Position numbers and translations under genes: made by a program
The notes under the pieces: model-generated
The model's input: the letters and a program-made list of their open reading frames with translations, nothing else
Told to the model about the DNA's origin: nothing
The model's database searches: none
Source: Lachnospiraceae bacterium
GTDB lineage: Bacteria; Bacillota; Clostridia; Lachnospirales; Lachnospiraceae
DNA: 64,000 nucleotides
Assembly (NCBI GenBank): GCA_017620375.1
Contig: JAFZQN010000127.1
Span: 19,205-83,204 of the forward strand
Reading direction: 5' to 3'
In this document: positions 9,985-18,699 of the stretch, in pieces
How positions within the stretch are numbered: the stretch's first letter is position 1
How the letters are laid out: each line of letters begins with the position of its first letter

Positions 9985-12138
9985 ATGGATGAGGTTAAAT
10001 CCTTTGACAATATGGTTTTCGGTCTTGATATAGGTACCAGGAGTGTAGTGGGTACTGTAGGATACAGGAAACCCTCCGGAGAGTTTATCATCCTGGCACA
10101 GAAATCAGCATGCCACGAGACAAGAGCCATGCTCGACGGTCAGATACATGATATCGGAAAAGTGGCCGATACAGTATGCCATATCAAGTACGAGCTTGAA
10201 AAAGAGCTTAACATGACACTTGATAAGGTATGCATAGCTGCAGCGGGAAGAGTGCTTAAAACAGTCAATATAAGAATGGATTACGATCTTGGTGATGATA
10301 TGGCAGTCACCGAGGACATGGTATATACCATGGAACTGATGGGTATGGAACAGGCCCATGCTAAGCTCAGATCCACGGAAAAAGACGGTACGGAGTATTA
10401 CTGTGTCGGATATTCCATAGTAAAATATTATCTGGGAAATGTTCAGCTGACAAATCTTGTAGGACACAGGGGGAATAAGATCTCGGCAGATGTGCTTGCC
10501 ACATTCCTTCCGAGAGATGTTATAGACGGTCTGTATTCCGTATGCGATAAAGCAGGATTAAAGGTACTTAACCTTACACTTGAGCCCATAGCGGCTATCA
10601 ATGTGGCAATCCCGGAGAAGTTCAGGCTCCTGAACCTGGCCCTTGTAGATATTGGTGCGGGTACATCCGATATATGTATCACCCGTGAAGGCAGTATAAC
10701 CGGCTACGGTATGCTTCCGTGTGCGGGAGACTACCTTACGGAAAGCATTATGTACGCACTTCTTACGGATTTTGCCACAGCCGAACAGGTTAAACTTGAT
10801 TTTTCGGCCAATATGGAAGATATCCCTTATACGGATGTAATGGGAACTAAGCAGACGGTTACGTCGTCTTATATAAAAGAGGTACTTTCTGAGCCGTTTA
10901 AAAAACTTGCAGGACTCATAGCTGATAAGATAACGGAATTAAACGGCGGTGACAGGGTCGGAGCAGTATTTATCGTCGGAGGTGGCGGTAAAAATCCCGA
11001 ATTCGCTGGACTTTTATCCCAGGCAATAGGATTGCCCATTCAGCGTGTGGCACTTCGTGGGGAAGAAGTATTTACCAATATAGTTACTCCGGACAACACA
11101 CCCGTAAACGATCCGATGATGGTAACTCCCATAGGTATATGTCTTAACTACTATGAACAGAACAACAATTTTATAGTGGTCAAGATCAACGGAGTGGATA
11201 TCAAGCTGTATGATAACGGTAAGTTAAACGTGATGGATGCTGTCCTCAGTATCGGAATGGGAAATGCAGACATATTCCCCAAAAAGGGAAAAGACCTTGT
11301 ATTTACCGTGAACGGGAATATCAAAACAGTAAAGGGACATAACGGAGAATCCGCATTTATAATGGTAAACGGTGAGGAATGCGGTGTCATAACACCTGTA
11401 AAGGGGAATGACATAATCATAGTCAAGCAGTCGACCGTAGGTGAAGACGGACATATGAGGGTCGGTGGACTTGATGAATACAAAAAAGGGATATTCTTTA
11501 TCATAAACGGTAAACAGGTAAGATTTGAAAGAAAGATAAAAGTTAACGGCAGGGAAGAAACAAAGGATTATGAGATCCTTACCGGTGACAGCGTTGAGAT
11601 ATCGGATCACTATTATGCCGGTGAACTGTTTAAGAAACTTGATGTCCCGGAAGGATACAGGCTTATACTTAACAACCGTGATATAGACCTGGATACTTTT
11701 GATCCTTACGAAAAGATCTATGAAAACTACATTATAGATATTATAAAGAAGGGCGAAGAAAGTGCTCCCGAACCGGTAAAAAATAAGCCGGAAGATAAGG
11801 ATGACGGCTCCGGTGAATTAAAAGTTCAATATGAAGAGCTTATGCAGAAAACTAAGATCCTGTCAGAAGAACTTGATAAGATAAAATCCATGGGAGTAAG
11901 TGTGGAAGGTCTTAATACCCGCGAGCTTTTGGCTAAGGATGTGCAGGTACTGGTTAATAATGTATCGGTGCTTCTTCAGGGAAAGAACTCATATACATTT
12001 GTCGATGTCCTGGATTTTTATCCGTTCAATACATCCACCCTTCAGGGGACAAGGATCGTATGTAAAAGAAACGGTGTGGAAGCTGATTTCTTTACTCCGG
12101 TAGAAGAGGGAGATATATTGGAATTGTACTGGGCATAA
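9985..12138 (+). CDS. Extended FtsA/PilM-like actin-fold ATPase
   Basis: 717 residues, against roughly 420 for a classical FtsA. The first ~370 residues show the actin fold: phosphate 1 FGLDIGTRSVVG (about 12-23), the SHS2/1C-like region, phosphate 2 LVDIGAGTSD, and the adenosine motif IVGGGGKNPEF (about 329). FtsA tethers FtsZ to the membrane. Here the usual C-terminal amphipathic helix is missing. Instead about 340 extra residues follow, with small beta-rich modules (NGVDIKLYDNG, INGKQVRFE), a short charged linker/coiled coil (about 590-640), and a final beta-grasp-like piece. The function may thus differ from cell division. I start at ATG 9985, which has a GAGGAG site at 9971-9976, not at an upstream ATG without one. 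Confidence 0.75.
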   Translation: MDEVKSFDNMVFGLDIGTRSVVGTVGYRKPSGEFIILAQKSACHETRAMLDGQIHDIGKVADTVCHIKYELEKELNMTLDKVCIAAAGRVLKTVNIRMDYDLGDDMAVTEDMVYTMELMGMEQAHAKLRSTEKDGTEYYCVGYSIVKYYLGNVQLTNLVGHRGNKISADVLATFLPRDVIDGLYSVCDKAGLKVLNLTLEPIAAINVAIPEKFRLLNLALVDIGAGTSDICITREGSITGYGMLPCAGDYLTESIMYALLTDFATAEQVKLDFSANMEDIPYTDVMGTKQTVTSSYIKEVLSEPFKKLAGLIADKITELNGGDRVGAVFIVGGGGKNPEFAGLLSQAIGLPIQRVALRGEEVFTNIVTPDNTPVNDPMMVTPIGICLNYYEQNNNFIVVKINGVDIKLYDNGKLNVMDAVLSIGMGNADIFPKKGKDLVFTVNGNIKTVKGHNGESAFIMVNGEECGVITPVKGNDIIIVKQSTVGEDGHMRVGGLDEYKKGIFFIINGKQVRFERKIKVNGREETKDYEILTGDSVEISDHYYAGELFKKLDVPEGYRLILNNRDIDLDTFDPYEKIYENYIIDIIKKGEESAPEPVKNKPEDKDDGSGELKVQYEELMQKTKILSEELDKIKSMGVSVEGLNTRELLAKDVQVLVNNVSVLLQGKNSYTFVDVLDFYPFNTSTLQGTRIVCKRNGVEADFFTPVEEGDILELYWA

Positions 12139-12183
12139 ATACCGGTAAAATAAGAAGGTAATGGAACTCGGAGGCTATTAAAA

Positions 12184-12972
12184 GTGGAATTTTGCAGTAT
12201 TGCAAGCGGCAGCAGCGGTAATTGTATCTTTGTCGGAACGGATGAAGCGAACATACTTATTGATGCCGGTATAAGTGCTAAAAAGATATGTGAAGGATTA
12301 AAAGGGATAGACATTGACCCTTCTGACATAGACGGAATATTTGTAACACACGAACACATTGACCACATACAGGGCATATCGACTTTTGTAAAAAAATATC
12401 CCATGGAGGTCTTTGGAACGAAAAAGACTTTAAAGGCTCTATACTCCAAGTTTGACGGGGATTTCGGAGAAAGCATATTTACGGAAATAGTTCCGGATAT
12501 TGACTTTTCTTACAAAGATGCTATAATACATCCGTTTGCTGTTTCACATGATGCAGCCGACCCGGTGGGGTATCGTATAGAGTCTGAGGGCAAAAGATTT
12601 GCTGTTGCGACCGATATGGGTTTTTTTGATGACAGGATAGTAAACTGCCTTAAGGATCTGGATGCGATATGTATTGAAGCAAATCATGATATAAATATGC
12701 TTATGGTCGGGAAGTATCCATATAATCTTAAGCAGCGTGTATCGGGACCTAAAGGCCATCTTTCAAATGACGCCGCAGCGGATCTTTTATGCAGGATATT
12801 CAGTGAAAGGCTGAAATATATCATGCTCATACACTTAAGCAAGGATAATAATTATGCCGAGCTTGCATATGAGACAGTAAGAGCGGAGTTGCTTACAAGA
12901 TGCTGTAACAGCCCTGTGATACTTGATGTCGCAGGCAGAAATGCCGCATCAGACATATACAATATTATTTAA
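12184..12972 (+). CDS. WalJ/YycJ-like metallo-beta-lactamase-fold hydrolase
   Basis: 262 residues. N-terminal SIASGSSGNC and the metal-binding THEHIDH motif (about residues 54-60), then VSHDAADPVGY and a late IHLS histidine, place it in the YycJ/WalJ group of the MBL fold. WalJ of Gram-positives is linked to cell-wall or replication coordination through the WalRK system, but no walRK genes are here; the exact substrate is unknown. The start is GTG with a GGAGG site 8-9 nt upstream. It closes the polA-coaE-ftsA-like group; the ~110-bp gap after it holds the promoter region of the next pair. Confidence 0.85.
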   Translation: MEFCSIASGSSGNCIFVGTDEANILIDAGISAKKICEGLKGIDIDPSDIDGIFVTHEHIDHIQGISTFVKKYPMEVFGTKKTLKALYSKFDGDFGESIFTEIVPDIDFSYKDAIIHPFAVSHDAADPVGYRIESEGKRFAVATDMGFFDDRIVNCLKDLDAICIEANHDINMLMVGKYPYNLKQRVSGPKGHLSNDAAADLLCRIFSERLKYIMLIHLSKDNNYAELAYETVRAELLTRCCNSPVILDVAGRNAASDIYNII

Positions 12973-12995
12973 AAATTACGTATAAATTTCATTTA

Positions 12996-13046
12996 ATGTA
13001 ACATATATGTCATATTTATGTAACATTTAGTGATTATAATTATAAT
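12996..13046 (+). promoter_or_regulatory. Promoter region with paired ATGTAACAT boxes
   Basis: ATGTAACAT, a 9-bp palindrome around a central A/T, occurs at 12996-13004 and again at 13018-13026, exactly 22 bp apart. Overlapping TATAAT sequences follow at 13035-13040 and 13041-13046, without a good -35. The boxes look like a dimeric operator covering the -35 area of the ACT/UPF0210 pair. Confidence 0.45.
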
Positions 13047-13083
13047 ACAGAAAGAAATTAAAGATAATAAGGAGGACGTTAAT

Positions 13084-13356
13084 ATGCAGAAAGTGGTTAT
13101 TACCGTTGTAGGTAAGGATAAGGTTGGTATTATGGCCAGAGTATGTACTTACCTTGCAGATAACGGGATTAACATTCTTGATATCTCCCAGACCATAGTA
13201 TCGGGATATTTCAATATGATGATGATAGCCGATATGGGTGACAGGATTAAGGATTTTGAAAAGGTAAAATCAGAACTTGATGAACTGGGTGTATCAATAG
13301 GTGTGCAGATACGTCTTCAGCGTGAAGAGATATTCGATATGATGCACAGGATCTAA
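13084..13356 (+). CDS. ACT-domain protein (UPF0237 family)
   Basis: 90 residues, essentially one ACT domain: [21 protein letters not shown] is the ligand-facing strand-helix, followed by the [10 protein letters not shown] strand. ACT domains bind amino acids; this GcvR-like group is widespread in Firmicutes and almost always precedes a UPF0210 gene, as here (19-bp gap). That constant pairing suggests that it senses a ligand for its partner, but the ligand is unknown. The start at 13084 is set by AAGGAGG (13068-13075 region); an upstream ATG at 13030 lies in the AT-rich promoter region and lacks a site. Confidence 0.9.
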   Translation: MQKVVITVVGKDKVGIMARVCTYLADNGINILDISQTIVSGYFNMMMIADMGDRIKDFEKVKSELDELGVSIGVQIRLQREEIFDMMHRI

Positions 13357-13375
13357 TATTAAGGAGTATAATTTC

Positions 13376-14740
13376 ATGATCAATATATCCGAAGTAACCG
13401 AAACCAATGAAATGATCCAGCATGAAAATCTTGATGTGCGTACCATTACCATGGGTATCAGCCTTTTTGATTGCATAGACGGATCTCTCAATGAATGCAC
13501 AACAAAGATTTACGATAAGATATGCAAAAAAGCGGGAAAGCTGGTAGAGACAGGTGAACACATCTCTCAGAGCTTCGGTATCCCGGTAGTAAACAAGCGT
13601 ATATCCGTTACTCCCATTGCAACTGTCGGATCTTCGGCTTGCAAAACGGAAGAGGACTATATAAAGATAGCGGAAACACTTGATAAGGCTGCAGAGAACG
13701 TAGGCGTTAACCTTATAGGCGGATATTCGGCTATGCTTGCCAAAGGAAATACGGATAAGGAAATGATATTCTTAAATTCCGTACCCGAGGCTCTTAAGGT
13801 AACAAGCCGTGTATGCAGTTCTGTAAACGTAGGTTCTTCACGTACCGGTATCAATATGGATGCTGTAAGACGTATGGGTGACATCGTACTGGAAACAGCG
13901 AAGGCTTCATACGGTACAGAAAGCCTTGGAGCAGCTAAGCTCGTAGTATTCTGTAACGCTCCCGATGACAATCCTTTTATGGCAGGTGCATTCCATGGCA
14001 TTACCGAAGGAGAATCAGTTATCAATGTCGGAGTAAGCGGCCCCGGAGTTGTAAAGAAGGCACTTGAAGTTGCAAGAGGAGCTGATTTTGAGGTTCTCTG
14101 CGAGACAATAAAAAAGACAGCATTTAAAATAACACGTGTCGGTCAGCTCGTGGCCCGTGAGGCTGCATCCCAGCTGGGAGTACCTTTCGGTATAGTCGAT
14201 CTGTCATTGGCACCCACACCCGCTGTTGGTGACAGTGTGGCAGAGATACTTCAGGAAATAGGCCTTGAGTATCCCGGTGCACCCGGTACTACCGCAGCAC
14301 TTGCACTTCTTAATGATCAGGTTAAGAAGGGCGGAGTAATGGCAAGCTCTTACGTAGGAGGACTCAGCGGAGCTTTCATACCTGTAAGTGAGGACCAGGG
14401 TATGATCGATGCCGTAGAAGCCGGCGCTCTTACTTTAGAGAAGCTTGAAGCGATGACATGCGTATGTTCTGTAGGACTTGATATGATAGCCATACCCGGT
14501 GATACACCTGCTGAATCCGTAGCCGGTGTTATAGCAGATGAGATGGCCATCGGTATGATAAACAATAAGACCACGGCAGTAAGACTTATTCCTGCCATCG
14601 GAATGAAGGTCGGTGATACGCTTAATTTCGGCGGATTATTCGGCTACGCTCCGGTTATGCCCGTAAATACCTTCTCCTGCGATAAATTCGTAAACAGAGG
14701 CGGCAGAATACCTGCACCTATTCACAGCTTTAAGAACTAA
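13376..14740 (+). CDS. UPF0210 / PFL-like protein
   Basis: 454 residues, the normal length for the UPF0210 (DUF711) family. The fold of family members resembles pyruvate formate-lyase/ribonucleotide-reductase barrels, but no radical glycine machinery is evident and the reaction is not known. Conserved stretches include the [15 protein letters not shown] opening, a central [33 protein letters not shown], and [12 protein letters not shown]. Translationally linked to the ACT protein (19-bp gap; GGAG site), and they are probably one functional unit. No terminator follows, but a GC-rich branched palindrome sits immediately after the stop. Confidence 0.9.
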   Translation: MINISEVTETNEMIQHENLDVRTITMGISLFDCIDGSLNECTTKIYDKICKKAGKLVETGEHISQSFGIPVVNKRISVTPIATVGSSACKTEEDYIKIAETLDKAAENVGVNLIGGYSAMLAKGNTDKEMIFLNSVPEALKVTSRVCSSVNVGSSRTGINMDAVRRMGDIVLETAKASYGTESLGAAKLVVFCNAPDDNPFMAGAFHGITEGESVINVGVSGPGVVKKALEVARGADFEVLCETIKKTAFKITRVGQLVAREAASQLGVPFGIVDLSLAPTPAVGDSVAEILQEIGLEYPGAPGTTAALALLNDQVKKGGVMASSYVGGLSGAFIPVSEDQGMIDAVEAGALTLEKLEAMTCVCSVGLDMIAIPGDTPAESVAGVIADEMAIGMINNKTTAVRLIPAIGMKVGDTLNFGGLFGYAPVMPVNTFSCDKFVNRGGRIPAPIHSFKN

Positions 14741-14780
14741 AACCGCTTTAGCGGCGGCTTACGGCGAAGCCGGAAGGTTT
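14740..14780. repeat. Branched GC-rich palindrome after the UPF0210 gene
   Basis: An outer AAACC/GGTTT stem encloses two hairpins: CCGC-TTTA-GCGG, and CGGCTT-ACGGCG-AAGCCG. No T-run follows, so it is not a classical terminator. Its style resembles the hairpins at 60376-60575. Confidence 0.55.
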
Positions 14781-14836
14781 ATGAGTGGTTTTGAGCAGCG
14801 GCGAATAGTTTATAACAAATATATGAGGAACTTCAA

Positions 14837-16390
14837 ATGAGTGATTTTGATGACGATGATCTTGAGTTTGATGATGATCTCCCGGAACTTGACCTGAACG
14901 ATCTTGATAATATAGGTGAATCAAAAGATGCGGGAACATCAAAAAACACAGCGATCGCAAAATATGAGAGGTTTGACGATACCGTTGATGACGGTGATAT
15001 TGACGCTCTTATAGAATATGAGGCAATACGAGCTCTTGATATAGATGAACTTGAGGCTGATCCCGAGGAGCTTCTTTTATACGACGGGGATGATGCCGAA
15101 TATTACGATTATACCGAAGAAGATTTCGAAGAAGAAACAAAAAAGAAAAAAGGCGGTAAAAAAGCCTTTAAGATAATACTCGGAATTCTTGTTTTTCTTC
15201 TGGCTCTGGCTGCATTCCTTGCATTTACAAAGCCGGGAAGAAAAATAGTTTATAAACTTGCCGCTCTGTGGGCACACGAGCAGATGAATAAGGATGACGG
15301 AGAAGGGACACAGTTGGTCGAGAATCCTGATGGGAATATCGTCACAGGTACAGAGATCGATCCGGCATCAAAAGATAAAGACGACGTTCCGGATATTCCG
15401 GAAAACCTTGAACTGGATCCGGTGACCGATCCTGTAGTTACTGAAAAGCCACCCCGTTCGGAGGATTATGTAAGGACATATCTTTTATTCGGTGTAGAAA
15501 GTATATACATTGACAATGACGGCAATATAAGGTTTGATTCAAGCAGTGTCGGAAATACCGATGCAATAATACTTTTATCGGTGAACACAAGGGATAATAC
15601 CATAAAGCTTGTGTCATTGCTCAGAGATACCTATGTTGAGATACCGGATTATAAGGTGGGCGCTGACGGAACACCTTACGGCAACAAGATCAATTCGGTA
15701 TATGCTACCGGTTATAAAACAGGAGAGACGACCGAAGAAAAGAAGAAAAACGGTGCGGAACTTCTGATGAAGGTCATAGAGAATACCTATGATATAGATA
15801 TTACAGGTTATGCATTTGTTAATTTCTCAAGCTTTGAAAAGATCATTGACAGGCTTGGAGGTATAGACCTTCAGCTTGGTGAGAAAGAAGCAGCATATTT
15901 ATGTAAAACAAATTATATCTCCAAGGAACAATACAGGACTGTTCAGCCTGGCTGGAATCACATGAACGGCAATCAGGTACTTGGATACTGCCGTGTACGT
16001 AAGGAAGTTACTCTCGGAGGGGCAAGTAACGATTACGGAAGAACACAGAGACACAGACGTGTTATCAATGCCGTAGTACAGCAGTATAAGAGTTTGAGTT
16101 TTACAAGCATGTATTCGGTACTCAAGGATATCCTTGGTTACATTAATACAGATCTGACTGTTGATCAGCTTTCCGAATTGCTGGAAAACGTAGTTGAGAA
16201 TAAGACATTTACCATAAACCAGATGAGGCTTCCTGCCGAAGAGTTATTTGTTGACAGCGGCAGAAAAGGAAAATGGAACGGATATACAAATATCACATAT
16301 GCTATAGTACTTGACGGCTACCTTGAGCAGAACATTAAAAAACTTCATCAGTTTGTATTCCTTGATGAAGAGGAGTCTGCATCACAGTAA
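14837..16390 (+). CDS. LytR-CpsA-Psr (LCP) family protein 1
   Basis: 517 residues. LCP enzymes transfer lipid-linked glycopolymers (teichoic acids, capsule) onto peptidoglycan outside the membrane. The first ~110 residues are a highly acidic cytoplasmic tail (runs of Asp/Glu) ending in a KKKKGGKK patch, then one transmembrane helix (about 111-131), a Pro/Asp-rich linker, and the LCP domain (about 205-500) with DAIILLSVN, LLRDTYVEIP, the VNFSSFEKIIDRLGG core and GYCRVRK arginines. The long acidic tail is not needed for LCP catalysis and could bind cytoplasmic partners. It is 10 bp from a second LCP gene of the same architecture. Confidence 0.92.
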   Translation: MSDFDDDDLEFDDDLPELDLNDLDNIGESKDAGTSKNTAIAKYERFDDTVDDGDIDALIEYEAIRALDIDELEADPEELLLYDGDDAEYYDYTEEDFEEETKKKKGGKKAFKIILGILVFLLALAAFLAFTKPGRKIVYKLAALWAHEQMNKDDGEGTQLVENPDGNIVTGTEIDPASKDKDDVPDIPENLELDPVTDPVVTEKPPRSEDYVRTYLLFGVESIYIDNDGNIRFDSSSVGNTDAIILLSVNTRDNTIKLVSLLRDTYVEIPDYKVGADGTPYGNKINSVYATGYKTGETTEEKKKNGAELLMKVIENTYDIDITGYAFVNFSSFEKIIDRLGGIDLQLGEKEAAYLCKTNYISKEQYRTVQPGWNHMNGNQVLGYCRVRKEVTLGGASNDYGRTQRHRRVINAVVQQYKSLSFTSMYSVLKDILGYINTDLTVDQLSELLENVVENKTFTINQMRLPAEELFVDSGRKGKWNGYTNITYAIVLDGYLEQNIKKLHQFVFLDEEESASQ

Positions 16391-16400
16391 GGAGTTTTAA

Positions 16401-17837
16401 ATGGAAGAAAACAAGGAAGAGCTGATCCCGCTATCCGAAGCGGAAGAAGCAGCTAAGGAAACGGAGCAAACACCTACAGACAAGCCCCTTGTGCAGGAAA
16501 ATCCCGAAGAGGATGATTTTGCCGAGGAACTTCTTGAGATGGAACATGAAGAGGCTGACAATGAGATAATAGAAGGTCTCGGAGAGTCCATCAACAAGCA
16601 GGTTGCACTTGAGATCGATCCTTTGGTACCCGAAGGACCTTCCGGTGATCCGGACGGACCTAAAGGTGACGACGATAAAAAGGAAAAGGAAGAGAAAAAA
16701 GGAATACTTGGATTCCTTTCAAAAGTACCAAAGTGGATATATATTGTAAGCGGGATCGTAGTATTTATCATTCTGCTCATATTGGTACTTAAATTCAGCG
16801 GACTTGGAGTAAAGATCGTAAGCTGGTTTATTGACAGTAATATCAGGCATGAAGAGATAGATGCAAATGTGTCTCCGGTACCTACACTTCCCGAGGACGA
16901 CATAGATAAGTTTAAGGATCTGCTTACACCTATCCCTACTTCTGTGATCACTCCCGAGCCGACAGCAGTACCTCTGAAATTTGATAAGACCATAATGAAC
17001 ATATTACTGATAGGTGTGGAAAATATCGATCCTGTGACGGGAGAGAGTCTCACAGGCAAAACCACAAGCCGCGGAAGGACTGATTCGATAGTATTACTCA
17101 CCATCAATTCCGAAGAAAAGAGCGTAAAGCTTACTTCGTTTATGAGAGACTGTTATGTAAGCATTCCCGGAAAAGAAAGCAACAGGATAAATGCGGCATA
17201 TGCCAAAGGCGGAGTGTCACTCCTGTATGACACCTTAAAGGAAAACTTCGGTATAGTGCCGGACAATTACGCGCTGGTCAACTTTGAAGATTTCAGGACG
17301 ATAGTTGATTCTTTGGGCGGAATAGATATTAAGCTTTCGAAGAAAGAAGCCGATTATCTAAATAAGACCAATTATATATCCCAGCCGGCTAACCGTAATG
17401 TGACGGAAGGATTAAACCACATGAACGGCGACCAGGCATTGGGATACAGCAGAGTAAGACATGTTGCCACAAAAGAAAAAGAAAATAGTGATTTCGGTCG
17501 TACCAACAGACACCGTGAGGTTATCAGGGCTATAATCACCCAGCTTAGGAAACTTGGTTATGTCGATCTGTTTAAATTCGGACTGGAGTGTCTTCCCTTA
17601 GTCACAACGGATGCGGATGCGGAGACGATTGAAAAGTATTTGAATATGATCATCGATATTGGTATCAATGATATTGTAATAGAGGATTTCCGTATACCTC
17701 AGGACGGTACATACAATTATCTGACAGTCGATAAGATGAGTGTATTACAGATCGATATCGCAAAGAACAGGGATCTTCTGTGGAAATTTATATATGGGGC
17801 ATCAGAAGAGGAAGTAAAGAAGAAGGAACAGCAATAA
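16401..17837 (+). CDS. LytR-CpsA-Psr (LCP) family protein 2
   Basis: 478 residues, the same plan as its neighbour: acidic N-terminal cytoplasmic tail (about 1-105), one transmembrane helix (about 110-133), a Pro/Thr-rich stretch, and the LCP domain (about 190-460) with DSIVLLTIN, SFMRDCYVSIP, NFEDFRTIVDSLGG and the GYSRVRH arginine loop. Catalytic-type Asp and Arg residues look intact. Gap to the first LCP gene is 10 bp, with a GGAG site; the pair is most likely a tandem duplication that has diverged. It is followed closely (24 bp) by the alarmone synthetase gene. Confidence 0.92.
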   Translation: MEENKEELIPLSEAEEAAKETEQTPTDKPLVQENPEEDDFAEELLEMEHEEADNEIIEGLGESINKQVALEIDPLVPEGPSGDPDGPKGDDDKKEKEEKKGILGFLSKVPKWIYIVSGIVVFIILLILVLKFSGLGVKIVSWFIDSNIRHEEIDANVSPVPTLPEDDIDKFKDLLTPIPTSVITPEPTAVPLKFDKTIMNILLIGVENIDPVTGESLTGKTTSRGRTDSIVLLTINSEEKSVKLTSFMRDCYVSIPGKESNRINAAYAKGGVSLLYDTLKENFGIVPDNYALVNFEDFRTIVDSLGGIDIKLSKKEADYLNKTNYISQPANRNVTEGLNHMNGDQALGYSRVRHVATKEKENSDFGRTNRHREVIRAIITQLRKLGYVDLFKFGLECLPLVTTDADAETIEKYLNMIIDIGINDIVIEDFRIPQDGTYNYLTVDKMSVLQIDIAKNRDLLWKFIYGASEEEVKKKEQQ

Positions 17838-17861
17838 AATAATATTGAACGGAGAAGGTTT

Positions 17862-18665
17862 ATGGAGATACAAATGTGGAGGGAAATCCTTGAACCGTAC
17901 GCCTTAGCGGTGGATGAACTCAAGGTAAAGTTTGAGCATGTACAGAATTCGTACAGGAATGCGGGACTCTATTCACCGATAGAGCAGATCTACGGCAGGG
18001 TTAAATCCATTTCTTCGCTTTTGGAAAAAGTTCAGAAGAAGCATATTTCACTTGATGATATCGAGGATCATATTGATGATATAGCCGGTATCCGTATCAT
18101 ATGTCAGTTTGTTGAGGATATATATAAAGTGGCTGAGCTTATACGTAAGAGAAGCGATATGATAGTCATTGAGGAACAGGATTACGTAAAGGACCGAAAG
18201 GCATCGGGATACCGCAGCTACCATATGGTCGTAAAATATGTGGTAGAGACGATAAACGGACCCAAGGAACTTCATGTTGAGATACAGATAAGAACACTTG
18301 CCATGAATTTCTGGGCTACGATCGAGCATTCGCTTCAGTACAAGTACAAACAGAACATGCCTGCGTCCCTGCGTGCAAGACTGCTTAAAGCAGCTGATGC
18401 CATCGGAGTCCTTGACAGTGAGATGGCAGAGGTACGAGAGGAGATCATGGATGCTCAGAATATGTTTACATTGAGATCCAATCTTGTTGCCGATATCCTT
18501 AACAACATACAGAATCTGTACAAGGCAGCCAATAAGCGCGAGATCATAAAGATCCAGGATGAATTCTTTAAGATTTATGCATCGGAAGATCTGGAGCATC
18601 TGGAAAGATTTGCAAAAGAACTTGATACGATATCCGAAGGTTACAGGGCTCAGAGCTTAAGATAA
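17862..18665 (+). CDS. Small alarmone synthetase, RelQ/YjbM-like GTP pyrophosphokinase
   Basis: 267 residues. Makes (p)ppGpp from ATP and GDP/GTP. Only the synthetase domain is present: DIAGIRIICQFVEDIY with the catalytic region, RKASGYRSYHMVVKY for the nucleotide-binding loop, and EIQIRTLAMNFWATIEHSLQYK. There is no HD hydrolase, TGS or ACT domain, so it belongs to the small alarmone synthetases (RelQ-type, probably tetrameric). About 60 extra C-terminal residues are helical. Start ATG has GGAGAAGG 4-5 nt upstream. Its position after two wall-polymer ligase genes hints at co-expression with envelope genes. Confidence 0.9.
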   Translation: MEIQMWREILEPYALAVDELKVKFEHVQNSYRNAGLYSPIEQIYGRVKSISSLLEKVQKKHISLDDIEDHIDDIAGIRIICQFVEDIYKVAELIRKRSDMIVIEEQDYVKDRKASGYRSYHMVVKYVVETINGPKELHVEIQIRTLAMNFWATIEHSLQYKYKQNMPASLRARLLKAADAIGVLDSEMAEVREEIMDAQNMFTLRSNLVADILNNIQNLYKAANKREIIKIQDEFFKIYASEDLEHLERFAKELDTISEGYRAQSLR

Positions 18666-18699
18666 TATTGTAAGTGAAGTTAAAAAGATAAAAAAAGAT

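Noticed and set aside
16397-17107. A 236-codon open frame on the minus strand opposite the second LCP gene, rich in Ser
   Set aside because: It is the antisense shadow of an obvious LCP coding sequence; low complexity and no ribosome site.
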